Under the pieces are notes generated by a model, which was not told where the DNA came from, did not search any database, and saw nothing but the letters and a program-made list of their open reading frames with translations. Both the position numbers and the translations under genes were made by a program. This document shows positions 48,496 to 57,692 of a stretch of DNA of 64,000 nucleotides, one piece after another; position 1 is the first letter of the stretch, and every line of letters begins with the position of its first letter. Source of the stretch: Saprospiraceae bacterium (GTDB lineage Bacteria > Bacteroidota > Bacteroidia > Chitinophagales > Saprospiraceae); NCBI GenBank assembly GCA_016716335.1, contig JADJWN010000014.1, forward strand, positions 47,155 to 111,154. Direction: 5' to 3'.

Positions 48496-50022
48496 GTGAC
48501 ATTTACGAAGCCTGGAGGCACGATATATACACAGCCGGATCAGGGAGGAGACGATACGAAAGACAGTGATGCGAATCCGGTTACAGGCAGCAGTCCTGTG
48601 ATTACAGTAGTGAGTGGGGAGACCAACAATACGGTAGATGCGGGAATATTGCGACCTGCGAGTCTGGGCGACTTTGTATGGGAAGACAAGAACGGCAACG
48701 GCATACAGGATGCGGGCGAGCCGGGCATAGCAGGCGTGGTGGTGATGCTGGAGGATGGCAGCGGCAATCCTGCGACAGACATCAACGGCAACGTTGTGGC
48801 GAGTGTGGTGACAGATGCATCGGGACAGTATGGATTTACGAATCTGAAGCCTGGAGTGGGATATGTGGTGAAGTTTACGAAGCCAGCGGGCTATGAGGCT
48901 ACGGCTAAGGATCAGGGAGGAGATGATACGAAGGACAGCGATGCGGACGTAGTGACCGGCAAGGCACCGGTAGTGGTACTGCAGAGCGGGGAGAACAATC
49001 CTACGATAGATGCGGGTTATTACCGACCTGCTACGATCGGAGACTTTGTATGGGATGACAAGAATGCCAATGGCGTACAGGATGCCGGAGAGCCGGGTAT
49101 ACCGGGCTTGACCGTGACACTGAGCGGTACGGCGGGAGATGGTACACCGGTGAATTTGACGACAGTAACGGGTCCGAACGGCGAATACAGCTTTACGGGA
49201 CTGAAGCCCGGCAGTTATACGGTGACATTTACGAAGCCTGGAGGCACGATATATACACAGCCGGATCAGGGAGGGGATGATACGAAAGACAGTGATGCGA
49301 ATCCGGTTACAGGCAGCAGTCCTGTGATTACAGTAGTGAGTGGGGAGACCAACAATACGGTAGATGCGGGAATATTGCGACCTGCGAGTCTGGGCGACTT
49401 TGTATGGGAAGACAAGAACGGCAACGGCATACAGGATGCGGGCGAGCCGGGCATAGCAGGCGTGGTGGTGATGCTGGAGGATGGCAGTGGCAATCCTGCG
49501 ACAGACATCAACGGCAACGTTGTGGCGAGTGTGGTGACAAATGCATCGGGCCAGTATGGATTTACGAATCTGAAGCCTGGAGTGGGCTATGTGGTGAAGT
49601 TTACGAAGCCAGCGGGCTATGAGGCTACGGCTAAGGATCAGGGAGGAGATGATACGAAGGACAGCGATGCGGACGTAGTGACCGGCAAGGCACCGGTAGT
49701 GGTACTGCAGAGCGGGGAGAACAATCCTACGATAGATGCGGGTTATTACCGACCTGCGACTATTGGAGACTTTGTATGGGATGACAAGAATGCCAATGGC
49801 GTACAGGATGCCGGAGAACCTGGCATACCGGGCTTGACCGTGACACTGAGCGGTACGGCGGGAGACGGTACGCCGGTGAATTTGACGACAGTAACGGGTC
49901 CGAACGGCGAATACAGCTTTACGGGACTGAAGCCCGGCAGTTATACGGTGACATTTACGAAGCCTGGAGGCACGATATATACACAGCCGGATCAGGGGAG
50001 GAGACGATACGAAAGACAGTGA
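48496..50022 (+). CDS. second giant adhesin, array segment (copies 7-9)
   Basis: This 508-residue piece contains clean copies of the paired SdrD_B units, ending where a run of three G becomes four near 49995 (GATCAGGGGAGG against GATCAGGGAGG in the other copies). It is not an independent gene. Confidence 0.72.
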   Translation: MTFTKPGGTIYTQPDQGGDDTKDSDANPVTGSSPVITVVSGETNNTVDAGILRPASLGDFVWEDKNGNGIQDAGEPGIAGVVVMLEDGSGNPATDINGNVVASVVTDASGQYGFTNLKPGVGYVVKFTKPAGYEATAKDQGGDDTKDSDADVVTGKAPVVVLQSGENNPTIDAGYYRPATIGDFVWDDKNANGVQDAGEPGIPGLTVTLSGTAGDGTPVNLTTVTGPNGEYSFTGLKPGSYTVTFTKPGGTIYTQPDQGGDDTKDSDANPVTGSSPVITVVSGETNNTVDAGILRPASLGDFVWEDKNGNGIQDAGEPGIAGVVVMLEDGSGNPATDINGNVVASVVTNASGQYGFTNLKPGVGYVVKFTKPAGYEATAKDQGGDDTKDSDADVVTGKAPVVVLQSGENNPTIDAGYYRPATIGDFVWDDKNANGVQDAGEPGIPGLTVTLSGTAGDGTPVNLTTVTGPNGEYSFTGLKPGSYTVTFTKPGGTIYTQPDQGRRRYERQ

Positions 50023-50050
50023 TGCGAATCCGGTTACAGGCAGCAGTCCT

Positions 50051-51913
50051 GTGATTACAGTAGTGAGTGGGGAGACCAACAATACGGTAGATGCGGGAAT
50101 ATTGCGACCTGCGAGTCTGGGCGACTTTGTATGGGAAGACAAGAACGGCAACGGCATACAGGATGCGGGCGAGCCGGGCATAGCAGGCGTGGTGGTGATG
50201 CTGGAGGATGGCAGTGGCAATCCTGCGACAGACATCAACGGCAACGTTGTGGCGAGTGTGGTGACAAATGCATCGGGCCAGTATGGATTTACGAATCTGA
50301 AGCCTGGAGTGGGCTATGTGGTGAAGTTTACGAAGCCTGCGGGCTATGAGGCTACGGCTAAGGATCAGGGAGGAGATGATACGAAGGACAGCGATGCGGA
50401 CGTAGTGACCGGCAAGGCACCGGTAGTGGTACTGCAGAGCGGGGAGAACAATCCTACGATAGATGCGGGTTATTACCGACCTGCGACTATTGGAGACTTT
50501 GTATGGCAGGATATAAATGCTAATGGTATTCAGGATCCGGGAGAATCAGGAGTTGCCGGAGTTACTGTAAACCTGACAGGTACAACAGGGGCTGGTGTTC
50601 CGGTAAATTTAACTACTACTACCAATGGCAGCGGTATTTATACATTTAACAATCTGGCACCGGGAACTTACACTGTAACAGTAGTCAAACCCGGAGGATT
50701 TTTATTCTCACCACAGAATGCAGGCGGGGATGATAATGTGGATAGTGATGCAGATCCTGTAACCGGTGTCATGGCTCCGGTGGTATTGCAGAGCGGGGAG
50801 GTAAATCTTAGTCTGGATGCTGGTATTTATCCGAAGATCAATCTTGAAATTGATAAAGATTTTGTAAGTGCAGTCATGTTGCCTAATGGCACATTCAACG
50901 TGACCTACACAATTCAGGTTCAGAATACAGGAGGTCCGGGTACTTACAATCTTAGCGATATCCCTGCATTTGATAATGATGTTACTATCAATAGTGCTTC
51001 ATACACCTCCAACGCTCCCGGTAATTTGAACGGTAATTTGGCTGGGTCAGGTCCCTGGACTTTGGCAAGCAATCAGGCGATTGCAGCTTTAGTCACACAC
51101 ACCTACACGTTGTTGGTAAATGTTTCCTTGAATTTGAGTGATAATACTGGAAACAATGTGTACACCGCATGTGGAAGTACCGGACAGAATCCCCTTCCGG
51201 GTCAGGGATTATTCAATAAGGCGGTAGTTAATAGCAACGACAATACCCCCGATAAGGAATCGGTGGCCTGTGGTGATCTGCCTTATGTGGATATGATAAA
51301 GGATTTCGTAAGTGTAACCCAAAATGCGAATGGTACATTTACTGTAAATTATAAAATCACAGTACAGAATAAAGGAGGTGCAGCGGGTACTTATACTTTA
51401 AAAGATACGCCTCAATTTGATGATGATGTCACAATTATCAGTGGTAATTATTCAGGTCAGGCCAATGGTATTATGAACACCAGCGGTTCTACCACATTGG
51501 CATCAGGAGCAAATATCAATCCCGGACAAACCCATATTTACAATGTAAGTTTTGTGGTAAGTCTTGATCTCAGTCAGGGTTCGGGTGGAAATAATGTCTA
51601 TACTGCCTGTTCAGTACCAGGTAACGGGCCTGGCAGTAATCCCGGTCAGGGACTTTACAATAAGGCTGAATTAGACAGAGGTAGTGACGGTACGTTTGAA
51701 GTAACAGATGATGCCTGTGGAGACCTTCCATATGTGGATATGAGGAAAGACTTTGTAAATGTGATCACCAATCCGAATGGTACATACACTGTAAATTATG
51801 CCGTGATAGTAAATAACACCGGAGGTGCAACAGGAACATACAGTCTCAAAGATACTCCTCTGTTTGATGATGATGTAACCATACTCAGTGGAAGCTACTG
51901 GTGGTCAGGCTAG
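50051..51913 (+). CDS. second giant adhesin, end of array and first DUF11-like modules
   Basis: This 620-residue piece holds the last unit B of the array, a diverged SdrD_B module with AT-rich codons (GDFVWQDINANGIQDPGES), and the first DUF11-like modules (KDFVSAVMLPNGTFNVTYTIQV, shown here as KDFV to TIQV; KDFVSVTQNANGTF). These modules end with AxLDRxxDG and DDACGDLPYV linkers. The frame stops where two bases appear lost near 51895: AGCTACTGGTGG where the sister modules predict TACACTGGTGG. Confidence 0.78.
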   Translation: MITVVSGETNNTVDAGILRPASLGDFVWEDKNGNGIQDAGEPGIAGVVVMLEDGSGNPATDINGNVVASVVTNASGQYGFTNLKPGVGYVVKFTKPAGYEATAKDQGGDDTKDSDADVVTGKAPVVVLQSGENNPTIDAGYYRPATIGDFVWQDINANGIQDPGESGVAGVTVNLTGTTGAGVPVNLTTTTNGSGIYTFNNLAPGTYTVTVVKPGGFLFSPQNAGGDDNVDSDADPVTGVMAPVVLQSGEVNLSLDAGIYPKINLEIDKDFVSAVMLPNGTFNVTYTIQVQNTGGPGTYNLSDIPAFDNDVTINSASYTSNAPGNLNGNLAGSGPWTLASNQAIAALVTHTYTLLVNVSLNLSDNTGNNVYTACGSTGQNPLPGQGLFNKAVVNSNDNTPDKESVACGDLPYVDMIKDFVSVTQNANGTFTVNYKITVQNKGGAAGTYTLKDTPQFDDDVTIISGNYSGQANGIMNTSGSTTLASGANINPGQTHIYNVSFVVSLDLSQGSGGNNVYTACSVPGNGPGSNPGQGLYNKAELDRGSDGTFEVTDDACGDLPYVDMRKDFVNVITNPNGTYTVNYAVIVNNTGGATGTYSLKDTPLFDDDVTILSGSYWWSG

Positions 51914-53090
51914 CGGATCAATGAATACTGCAGGAAGTACACAGTTGGCTTCAAATGCATCTATTGCAGCGGGAGCCACACATGTGTATAATGTGAGTTT
52001 TATAGTGAAAATAGATCTTGAGCCAGGGTCAACAGACGGTGGAAACAATGTCTATTCAGCCTGTTCAGTTCCAGGTAATGGTCCTGGCAGTAATCCGGGT
52101 CAGGGATTATATAACAGAGCGGAACTGGACAGAACCGGAGATGGGGTTACAGACGTCACAGATGATGCTTGCGGAGACCTGCCATATGTTGTTATGAGGA
52201 AGGATTTGGTCAATGTTACCCCTAATGCAAACGGAACATTCAACGTACAGTATGCCATTATTGTCAATAATCTGGGTGGAGCTTCAGGCAACTACTCTCT
52301 AAAGGATACACCTCAGTTTGATGATGATATCACCATTTTAAGTGGTAATTATACCGGACAGTCTTCCGGAGTCATGAATACCTCGGGATCCACCACATTG
52401 GCAAACAATGCTTCTATTGGTGCAGGAGCTACACATATTTACAATGTCAATCTCGTGGTAAGATTGGATCTGGATCCCGGATCTTTGGATGGCGGTGATA
52501 ATATTTACACTGCATGTACTGTGCCGGGTAATGGTCCTGGCAGCAATCCGGGGCAGGGATTATACAATAAAGCTGAACTTGACAGAACAGGGGACGGTAT
52601 TACCGATATTACAGATGATGCTTGCGGAGATCTGCCTTTTGTCACAATGCGTAAGGATTTTGTAAGTGTAGTCCCGGGAGCCAACAACACCTATACAGTC
52701 AATTACACTATCGTAGTCACCAATAAGGGTGGGGCTACGGGTAATTATAGTCTGAAGGACACTCCTCAGTTTGACGACGATGTGGTAATACTAAGCGGTA
52801 ATTATAGTGGTTTTGCAAGTGGATTTATGAACATAAGTGGCTCAACCATGTTAGCCAGCGGCGTTTCTATTGCAGCAGGTATTACACATACATACAATGT
52901 TAGCTTCGTTGTAAGGCTGGATCTCACACCCGGAGGAAACCAGGGAGGAGATAATATTTACACTCCGTGTGCAGTACCTGGCAATGGTCCGGGCAGCAAC
53001 TCAGGACAAGATTGTACAATAAGGCAGAGCTTGACCGAACAGGAGATGGCATTACTGATGTGACAGATGATGCTTGCGGAGATCTGCCGG
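50840..53090 (+). repeat. five DUF11-like modules in tandem
   Basis: Five modules of about 150 residues, each starting (M)xKDFV(S/N)V, continuing NGTxxVxYxIxVxNxGG and YSLKDTPQFDDDVTILSG, and ending in N-x-V-Y-x-A-C-x-V-P-G-N-G-P-G-S-N-P-G-Q-G-L-Y-N and DDACGDLP. They are similar in protein and partly in DNA. DUF11-type modules are common stalk elements of secreted bacterial proteins. Confidence 0.8.
51888..53063 (+). CDS. second giant adhesin, DUF11-like middle segment
   Basis: This 391-residue piece carries DUF11-like modules three (end), four and five. It stops after a lost G near 53010: CAAGATTGTAC where the sister modules have CAAGGATTGTAC, encoding GQGLYNKAELDRTGDG. It is not an independent gene. 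Confidence 0.75.
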   Translation: MEATGGQASGSMNTAGSTQLASNASIAAGATHVYNVSFIVKIDLEPGSTDGGNNVYSACSVPGNGPGSNPGQGLYNRAELDRTGDGVTDVTDDACGDLPYVVMRKDLVNVTPNANGTFNVQYAIIVNNLGGASGNYSLKDTPQFDDDITILSGNYTGQSSGVMNTSGSTTLANNASIGAGATHIYNVNLVVRLDLDPGSLDGGDNIYTACTVPGNGPGSNPGQGLYNKAELDRTGDGITDITDDACGDLPFVTMRKDFVSVVPGANNTYTVNYTIVVTNKGGATGNYSLKDTPQFDDDVVILSGNYSGFASGFMNISGSTMLASGVSIAAGITHTYNVSFVVRLDLTPGGNQGGDNIYTPCAVPGNGPGSNSGQDCTIRQSLTEQEMALLM

Positions 53091-54739
53091 GAGCAATTGG
53101 TGACTTTGTATGGGAGGATCTTAATCTGAATGGCATACAGGATCCGGGCGAACCGGGTATTAGAAATGTATTGGTAAGATTACGTAATCAGAGTAATGTC
53201 ATTATCAGATCTACCATAACAGATGCAAATGGATTTTATCTGTTTGATAATTTACCTGCCGGAATCTATTCTGTCCAGTTTACAACACCTGTCGGTTATA
53301 TACCTACTTTGCAGGATCAGGGTGCAGATGACAGTAAAGACAGTGACCCCGATCCAAACACGGGTATTACCGTACAATATACGCTTGCACCGGGACAGAC
53401 AAACCTTACAATCGATGCAGGATATTACAGGTTGGGTAGAATTGGAGATTTTGTCTGGGAAGATCTGGATTCTGACGGAATTCAGGATGCCGGAGAACCG
53501 GGCATCCCCAATGTCACTGTGATATTGACAGGTACTGATGCATTAGGTAATCCGGTCAACCAAAGCACCACTACCAATGCTATGGGAATGTATGAGTTTA
53601 TCAATCTCGTACCGGGTACTTACACTGTTACATTTGTAAGACCGGGCTCTAATTACCTTTCTTCACCAGCCAATGTAGGGCTTAATGATGCCGTGGACAG
53701 TGATGCAAATGAGGTAACAGGTGCCACAGCACCATTCTTCCTGAGTTCTAATGAAAACAACACCACTGTGGACGCTGGATTCTACAGGTGTGCAAAGGTT
53801 GGAGATTTCGTATGGCTGGATACAGGTACGCAGGAGAATATTCAGGATGCAGGAGATATAGGACTGAACAACATTACAGTGGAGCTTTATCTTGCCTCAA
53901 ACCCCTCTACACCAATTGAAACACAGGTCACCAGAAACAGTCCGATTGATGGCAGACCAGGTTATTATCTTTTTGAATGTGTAAAACCGGGAGTTTACTT
54001 TATCAAAGTCAGAAAACCTGAGGATTACGATTTTGTAGTTCCTAATTTTGGCTCTGATGATATGATTGACAGTGATATCGTGGATTTCATCAATCAGAGT
54101 ACACTGAACTTTACAGTAAATTATGCTCAAATTATTCTGGATATTGACATAGGTTTCAAATTTAAGGTATTGCCAGTTCAGCTGGAAGACTTTACAGGAA
54201 AATGGAACACCACGAGAGATGTGAATGAGCTTGATTGGGTTACAGCCTCTGAACTTAACAACGATTACTTCGAAATAGAGAGAAGTTTTGCCGGAAGTAA
54301 TTTTGAGGTGATAGGAAGAGTGGATGGCAAAGGCAACTCCACTGTAAGAAGTTTCTACGGTTTTGACGACAGTAACATCTCTCAAAACGGTGTGTATTCA
54401 TACAGACTTAAGCAGGTTGATGCCGACGGTAAGTTCAGTTACTCCAAGACCGTGGACATCCTTGTCAACAGACGATTAGCCACATCTGCAAGGATTTATC
54501 CTAATCCGGCTAACAGTTTTGTAAATGTTAACATCACAGGCAGTGAAGGTGCTAAAGTCGAGATGGACGTGTATGACAATAATGGAAGGCTTATACTGAA
54601 GGGATTGATGAATACTTTGATGGATGCCGACAGACTTGATACTGTGATACCTTTAGACAGACTGGATCCGGGAGTTTATATGCTCAGATTCCGTGTAGAT
54701 GCAGATATTTTCAACCAAAAACTGATCATAGTCAGATAA
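52967..54739 (+). CDS. second giant adhesin, C-terminal segment with three SdrD_B modules and T9SS sorting domain
   Basis: From about 53010 this frame completes the gene. It has the final DUF11 linker, three diverged SdrD_B modules (GDFVWEDLNLNGIQDPGEPG at about 53098, GDFVWEDLDSDGIQDAGEPG at about 53446, GDFVWLDTGTQENIQDAGD at about 53805), a linker (LPVQLEDFTGKWN) leading into a fibronectin-like domain with SYRLKQVDADGKFSYS, and a C-terminal sorting domain of about 80 residues: IYPNPANSFVNV, YDNNGRLIL, DRLDPGVYMLRF and KLIIVR. That is the type A T9SS CTD pattern, which directs export across the outer membrane by the PorSS/gliding secretion system, followed by cleavage and surface attachment. 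Confidence 0.9.
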   Translation: MCSTWQWSGQQLRTRLYNKAELDRTGDGITDVTDDACGDLPGAIGDFVWEDLNLNGIQDPGEPGIRNVLVRLRNQSNVIIRSTITDANGFYLFDNLPAGIYSVQFTTPVGYIPTLQDQGADDSKDSDPDPNTGITVQYTLAPGQTNLTIDAGYYRLGRIGDFVWEDLDSDGIQDAGEPGIPNVTVILTGTDALGNPVNQSTTTNAMGMYEFINLVPGTYTVTFVRPGSNYLSSPANVGLNDAVDSDANEVTGATAPFFLSSNENNTTVDAGFYRCAKVGDFVWLDTGTQENIQDAGDIGLNNITVELYLASNPSTPIETQVTRNSPIDGRPGYYLFECVKPGVYFIKVRKPEDYDFVVPNFGSDDMIDSDIVDFINQSTLNFTVNYAQIILDIDIGFKFKVLPVQLEDFTGKWNTTRDVNELDWVTASELNNDYFEIERSFAGSNFEVIGRVDGKGNSTVRSFYGFDDSNISQNGVYSYRLKQVDADGKFSYSKTVDILVNRRLATSARIYPNPANSFVNVNITGSEGAKVEMDVYDNNGRLILKGLMNTLMDADRLDTVIPLDRLDPGVYMLRFRVDADIFNQKLIIVR

Positions 54740-54800
54740 TTTCTGGACGCTAGAAAATTTTCAAAGAATTTTTTACTTACAGAATCATTTTCATTCATCA

Positions 54801-54828
54801 GGGGCTTGCAATGCAGGCCCCTTTTTTT
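54801..54828 (+). terminator. rho-independent terminator after the second giant adhesin gene
   Basis: GGGGCTTGC, an AAT loop, then GCAGGCCCC forms a GC-rich stem with one U-G pair, directly followed by seven T. It lies 62 bases after the adhesin stop. The facing IMPase gene is on the other strand. Confidence 0.85.
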
Positions 54829-54866
54829 GTGGATAGTAAAGCACATATATGATTCCGGCAATTATG

Positions 54867-55667
54867 TTATCTATAGAATTGCCCTGTCAAATCAAGCATT
54901 ATATCGCGAAACTGGGGAGCACAGCCCAGTATTTCCCCTTTTTCAAGCCACTGATCATTGCCCGAAAAATCTGAAATATATCCGCCGGATTCCTGCACAA
55001 TCAAGCCGCCTGCCGCTATATCATAACTGTTGAGACTGTTTTCGTAAAATGCACCAAACCTGCCGCATGCCACGTAGCACAGGTCTATGGCAGCAGAACC
55101 CAGCCTGCGGATACCCCGGGTCGTTTGTAAAATGGATTTGAGTACACTCAAGTGCGCATCTGTGAAATGCTCTGTCCTATAAGGAAATCCGGTGCCTACC
55201 AGTATGTCATGAAAATCAGGGCGTTTTGTCACGAATATCGGGTCATCATTCAACATTGCTCCTGCACCGGCTATTGCCGAAAAAAACTCATTCCTTGTGA
55301 TATCCACCACCATACCGAGTACAATATCATTGCCTGCTTTGAGTGCCGCACTGATTGAAAAACAGGGTATCTGATGCAAAAAATTGGTGGTGCCATCCAA
55401 TGGGTCTATGATCCAGGTCAGATGTTTTTCTGATTGAGCGATGGTTTCTTCCTCTGTAATAAATCCTGCTTCTGGCAGAATTTCTGACAAACCCTCTGCC
55501 AGAATTTCTTCAGAGGTGCGATCGACAAAGGATACCAGCGAGTTTCTGCCTTTTTCAGATACATCAGAAGCATGTACTTTGTAGAGATGAGAGGCTATGA
55601 ACTCTGCTGCCTTCCGGATTACAGGAATGCACAGATTTTTAATATCATGGAGATCAGATCGGGTCAT
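54867..55667 (-). CDS. inositol monophosphatase family protein
   Basis: The 266-residue enzyme shows the IMPase family metal site: the acidic TEEE at 71-74, W-I-I-D-P-L-D-G-T-T-N-F at 85-96 (Asp88 and Asp91 as ligands), and the C-terminal SYDIAAGGLIVQESGG, equivalent to the usual W-D-x-A-A-G motif with Tyr for Trp. GSAAIDLCYVACGRFGAFYE is also conserved. Family members are Mg2+-dependent, Li+-sensitive phosphatases acting on inositol phosphates, fructose-1,6-bisphosphate, PAP or histidinol phosphate, so the substrate is not fixed. It is monocistronic, convergent with the adhesin gene across a strong terminator. Confidence 0.93.
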   Translation of the reverse strand: MTRSDLHDIKNLCIPVIRKAAEFIASHLYKVHASDVSEKGRNSLVSFVDRTSEEILAEGLSEILPEAGFITEEETIAQSEKHLTWIIDPLDGTTNFLHQIPCFSISAALKAGNDIVLGMVVDITRNEFFSAIAGAGAMLNDDPIFVTKRPDFHDILVGTGFPYRTEHFTDAHLSVLKSILQTTRGIRRLGSAAIDLCYVACGRFGAFYENSLNSYDIAAGGLIVQESGGYISDFSGNDQWLEKGEILGCAPQFRDIMLDLTGQFYR

Positions 55668-55896
55668 TGATGGACAATTAAAAGGATTAGAGTGTAATGT
55701 TCATGGCTATAAAAATCCGCAAATGTGGTAATGTGTTCACCAACAGGCATTTTTAATGGTTTTTGATTCTCCGGAAAATGGTCACAACCTGTCTTTAATA
55801 GATAATTATGCCAACTGCTAAGGAATTCGGCAGATGACACAATGCCTGCGGTCTGGCTTGGTGCACCGGTGTAATTTTGAGAAAAAATTATCAGTC

Positions 55897-56487
55897 ATGA
55901 CAAGATATTTGATTTTGATTGTATTGAGCATAGCTTCAGCAGGAGTTTTGATGAGCCAATCTGTGGGTATTGGCACCACCACTCCGAACAACAAGGCAAT
56001 TCTTGATGTCAGCAGTACAGATAGGGGCATATTGTTGCCCAGACTCAGTGACACATCGGCCGTAAGTCCTCCGGTTCCGGCTGGTCTGACCATTTATAGT
56101 TTGGCAGATAATCGTATTTACTATTTTAATGGCAGCCGTTGGATAAAATCCAATGAGCAGTCTGCCGCTGACGGCCATTGGTTTATCAAAAACGACAGCA
56201 TCCTGTACACCAACCGTACCTACGTGGGTATCAATACCAATTTGAATGAGATGCCGCCGCAGGCAAGCCTGCAGGTTAACGGAGGCCTGCTGGTACAAGG
56301 CGACTATAAGGCGACGGTTGCAGCTCCTACGGCTTCCCAAATCTATACAATGGATAACTCAGCCTCTCAAATTATTAATTCAACAGACAGTATTTTTAGG
56401 ATATTCGACACGGGCGGTCCCTCCAACTATTTGGTTAACACAGGGGAACGTGGATGTTTTTTCCAGTGCCAATCAAATAGGGTTTAA
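55897..56487 (+). CDS. fibre-like secreted protein 1, N-terminal part
   Basis: Using the ATG at 55897, the frame begins with a signal peptide (MTRYLILIVLSIASAGVLMSQ) followed by SVGIGTTTPNNKAILDVSS and GILLPRLSDTSAV, the conserved N-terminal 'head' found in many Bacteroidota fibre-like proteins and shared with the two downstream genes. YYFNGSRWIKSN corresponds to the YY(D/F)GSSW motif of the paralogues. The frame breaks at about 56443, where one extra G in ACAGGGGAAC shifts TGNVDVFSSANQ into TGERGCFFQ. Removing it joins the next segment and gives a 591-residue protein. Confidence 0.8.
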   Translation: MTRYLILIVLSIASAGVLMSQSVGIGTTTPNNKAILDVSSTDRGILLPRLSDTSAVSPPVPAGLTIYSLADNRIYYFNGSRWIKSNEQSAADGHWFIKNDSILYTNRTYVGINTNLNEMPPQASLQVNGGLLVQGDYKATVAAPTASQIYTMDNSASQIINSTDSIFRIFDTGGPSNYLVNTGERGCFFQCQSNRV

Positions 56488-57673
56488 AATCAGTTTTAAC
56501 GCTGCTGATTTTGGTCTGGGCGCCGGCGATACATTATGGATTGGTTTTTCTGGTTTCCCTCAATGCCGAACCAACTACTTGTACAGGATGACATCAACTT
56601 CTACACCGCCCTCAGACTTCGTCATAAATACCATGGGTTTTACTTTAAGATTTGTTTTTAGGTCAGACGGGTCACAAGTCGGCCCCGGTTTTGATATTAC
56701 CGTAAAAAGGTTGTATAAAAAAAGTACCTACCCGGCTATACAGGCAGTGGGTAATGCCATGTATTTTGATATTAATAGCGGTGCGTTTAGGGCCGGAGTA
56801 CAAGCAGCGTCGTCAAATATGGGTGTATATTCCACGGCATTGGGGTCAGCCAACACCGCTTCGGGATATGCTTCCACGGCATTGGGGGAAAGCAACACCG
56901 CTTCGGGGTCTGTTTCCACGGCATTGGGGTCAGCCAACACCGCTTCGGGATATGCTTCCACGGCATTGGGGGAAAGCAACACCGCTTCGGGAAATGCTTC
57001 CACGGCATTGGGGCAAGGCAACACCGCTTCGGGAAATGCTTCCACGGCATTGGGGTATTTCAACACCGCTTCGGGTCATTATTCTACTGCATTGGGGTAT
57101 TTCAACACCGCTTCGGGTCATTATTCTACTGCATTGGGGTATTTAAACACCGCTTCGGGGTCTGCTTCCACGGCATTGGGGTATAACAACACTGCTAAAG
57201 CGTCTCACTCTTTTGTAGTCGGCCGATATAACGATACCATAGCAGGGTCTAACCCTAATTTTTGGGTGCCGACAGACCCTTTGTTCATGGTCGGAAACGG
57301 ATCGTCATCTACACAAAGAAGCAATGCCGTAACTGTTTATAAAAACGGTAATACCGACATTAAGGGATTTACCAGACTGGGAGACGATGCACCCCGAATT
57401 CAAACCAAACTGCTAACGACAATATCTCCCCCCACACAGGGGGCCTATATTGCCGTAAATCATGGCCTGACTTTTTCTAAAATCATCAGCGTTACGGCAG
57501 TTCTTACAATAACGTCCTCCGAACAGGGTATTATTCCCGGTTATCGCACTAATAATGGTTATGAATATGGGCTTACGTATGATAATATAGGGATTTATAT
57601 TTCAAATCATCCGACCAATAGTGCCAATATACTCAGCCAACCGGTAAAAATATTTATCACCTATATTGAATAA
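56441..57673 (+). CDS. fibre-like secreted protein 1, C-terminal part with YadA-like head repeats
   Basis: This continuation encodes a beta-rich domain (NQIGFKISFNAADFGLG to KRLYKKSTYP), then about eight to nine 14-residue repeats of the STALGxxNTASGxx type, and a C-terminal domain (SHSFVVGRYND, MVGNGSSSTQRSNAVTVYKNGN, KIFITYIE). The 14-residue repeats match the left-handed beta-roll of YadA/Hia-type trimeric adhesin heads, and HSFVVGRYND resembles the neck region that follows such heads. Unlike the two downstream paralogues it lacks the S74 chaperone and coiled coil. It probably forms a short trimeric surface fibre, by analogy. Confidence 0.8.
   Translation, partial: QGNVDVFSSANQIGFKISFNAADFGLGAGDTLWIGFSGFPQCRTNYLYRMTSTSTPPSDFVINTMGFTLRFVFRSDGSQVGPGFDITVKRLYKKSTYPAIQAVGNAMYFDINSGAFRAGVQAASSNMGVYSTALGSANTASGYASTALGESNTASGSVSTALGSANTASGYASTALGESNTASGNASTALGQGNTASGNASTALGYFNTASGHYSTALGYFNTASGHYSTALGYLNTASGSASTALGYNNTAKASHSFVVGRYNDTIAGSNPNFWVPTDPLFMVGNGSSSTQRSNAVTVYKNGNTDIKGFTRLGDDAPRIQTKLLTTISPPTQGAYIAVNHGLTFSKIISVTAVLTITSSEQGIIPGYRTNNGYEYGLTYDNIGIYISNHPTNSANILSQPVKIFITYIE
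56831..57190 (+). repeat. 42-bp tandem coding repeats (YadA-like head motif)
   Basis: About eight and a half units of 42 bp encoding S-T-A-L-G-x-x-N-T-A-S-G-x-x. The TTCCACGGCATTGGGG core is almost invariant in DNA, and only the two variable codons differ between units. Units at about 57040-57160 change to ATTCTACTGCATTGGGG. Confidence 0.9.
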
Positions 57674-57692
57674 AATAAAAACCCAACCTAAC

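Larger units (their letters stand above)
43931..50462 (+). repeat. nine-copy, near-identical 726-bp tandem array (paired SdrD_B modules)
   Basis: Each 726-bp copy encodes two SdrD_B modules of about 121 residues: unit A (GDFVWDDKNANGVQDAGEPG, GTIYTQPDQGGDDTKDSDAN) and unit B (GDFVWEDKNGNGIQDAGEPG, PAGYEATAKDQGGDDTKD). Unit A begins near 43960, 44686, 45412, 46138, 46864, 47587, 48313, 49039 and 49765. Span arithmetic agrees: 9 x 726 = 6,534, and the twelve one-base indels I located sum to -2, giving the observed 6,532. Copies differ by only a few substitutions (for example gcgagt/GTA-GTG, GGC/GGA in third positions). The array is visibly GC-richer than its flanks. Confidence 0.93.
36986..54739 (+). 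other. complete second giant adhesin gene (spanning, with about 15 frame-disrupting indels)
   Basis: Segments in several frames from 36986 to 54739 form one gene with a signal peptide at one end and a T9SS sorting domain at the other. Disruptions lie near 37280, 46013, 46080, 46230, 46277, 47064, 47092, 47165, 47613, 47890, 48262, 48448, 49995, 51895 and 53010. Correcting them changes 17,754 nt to 17,760 nt, exactly 5,920 codons. No additional in-frame stop was noticed. The individual segments are described separately. Confidence 0.8.

Noticed and set aside
44187..50022. Recurrent 72- to 93-residue frames in both strands, repeating every 726 bases
   Set aside because: They are alternative frames of the SdrD_B repeat with no start signals, present only because the array is duplicated.
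37270..54739. Reading the second giant adhesin as SprB
   Set aside because: Architecture is similar in style (PKD-like repeats and a T9SS domain), but no gliding genes (sprC, sprD, sprF) are adjacent and no diagnostic SprB region was recognised.
36986..54739. Genuine pseudogenisation of the giant adhesin
   Set aside because: All breaks are small indels and compensate to a whole number of codons; no in-frame nonsense mutation was noticed in the repaired frame.
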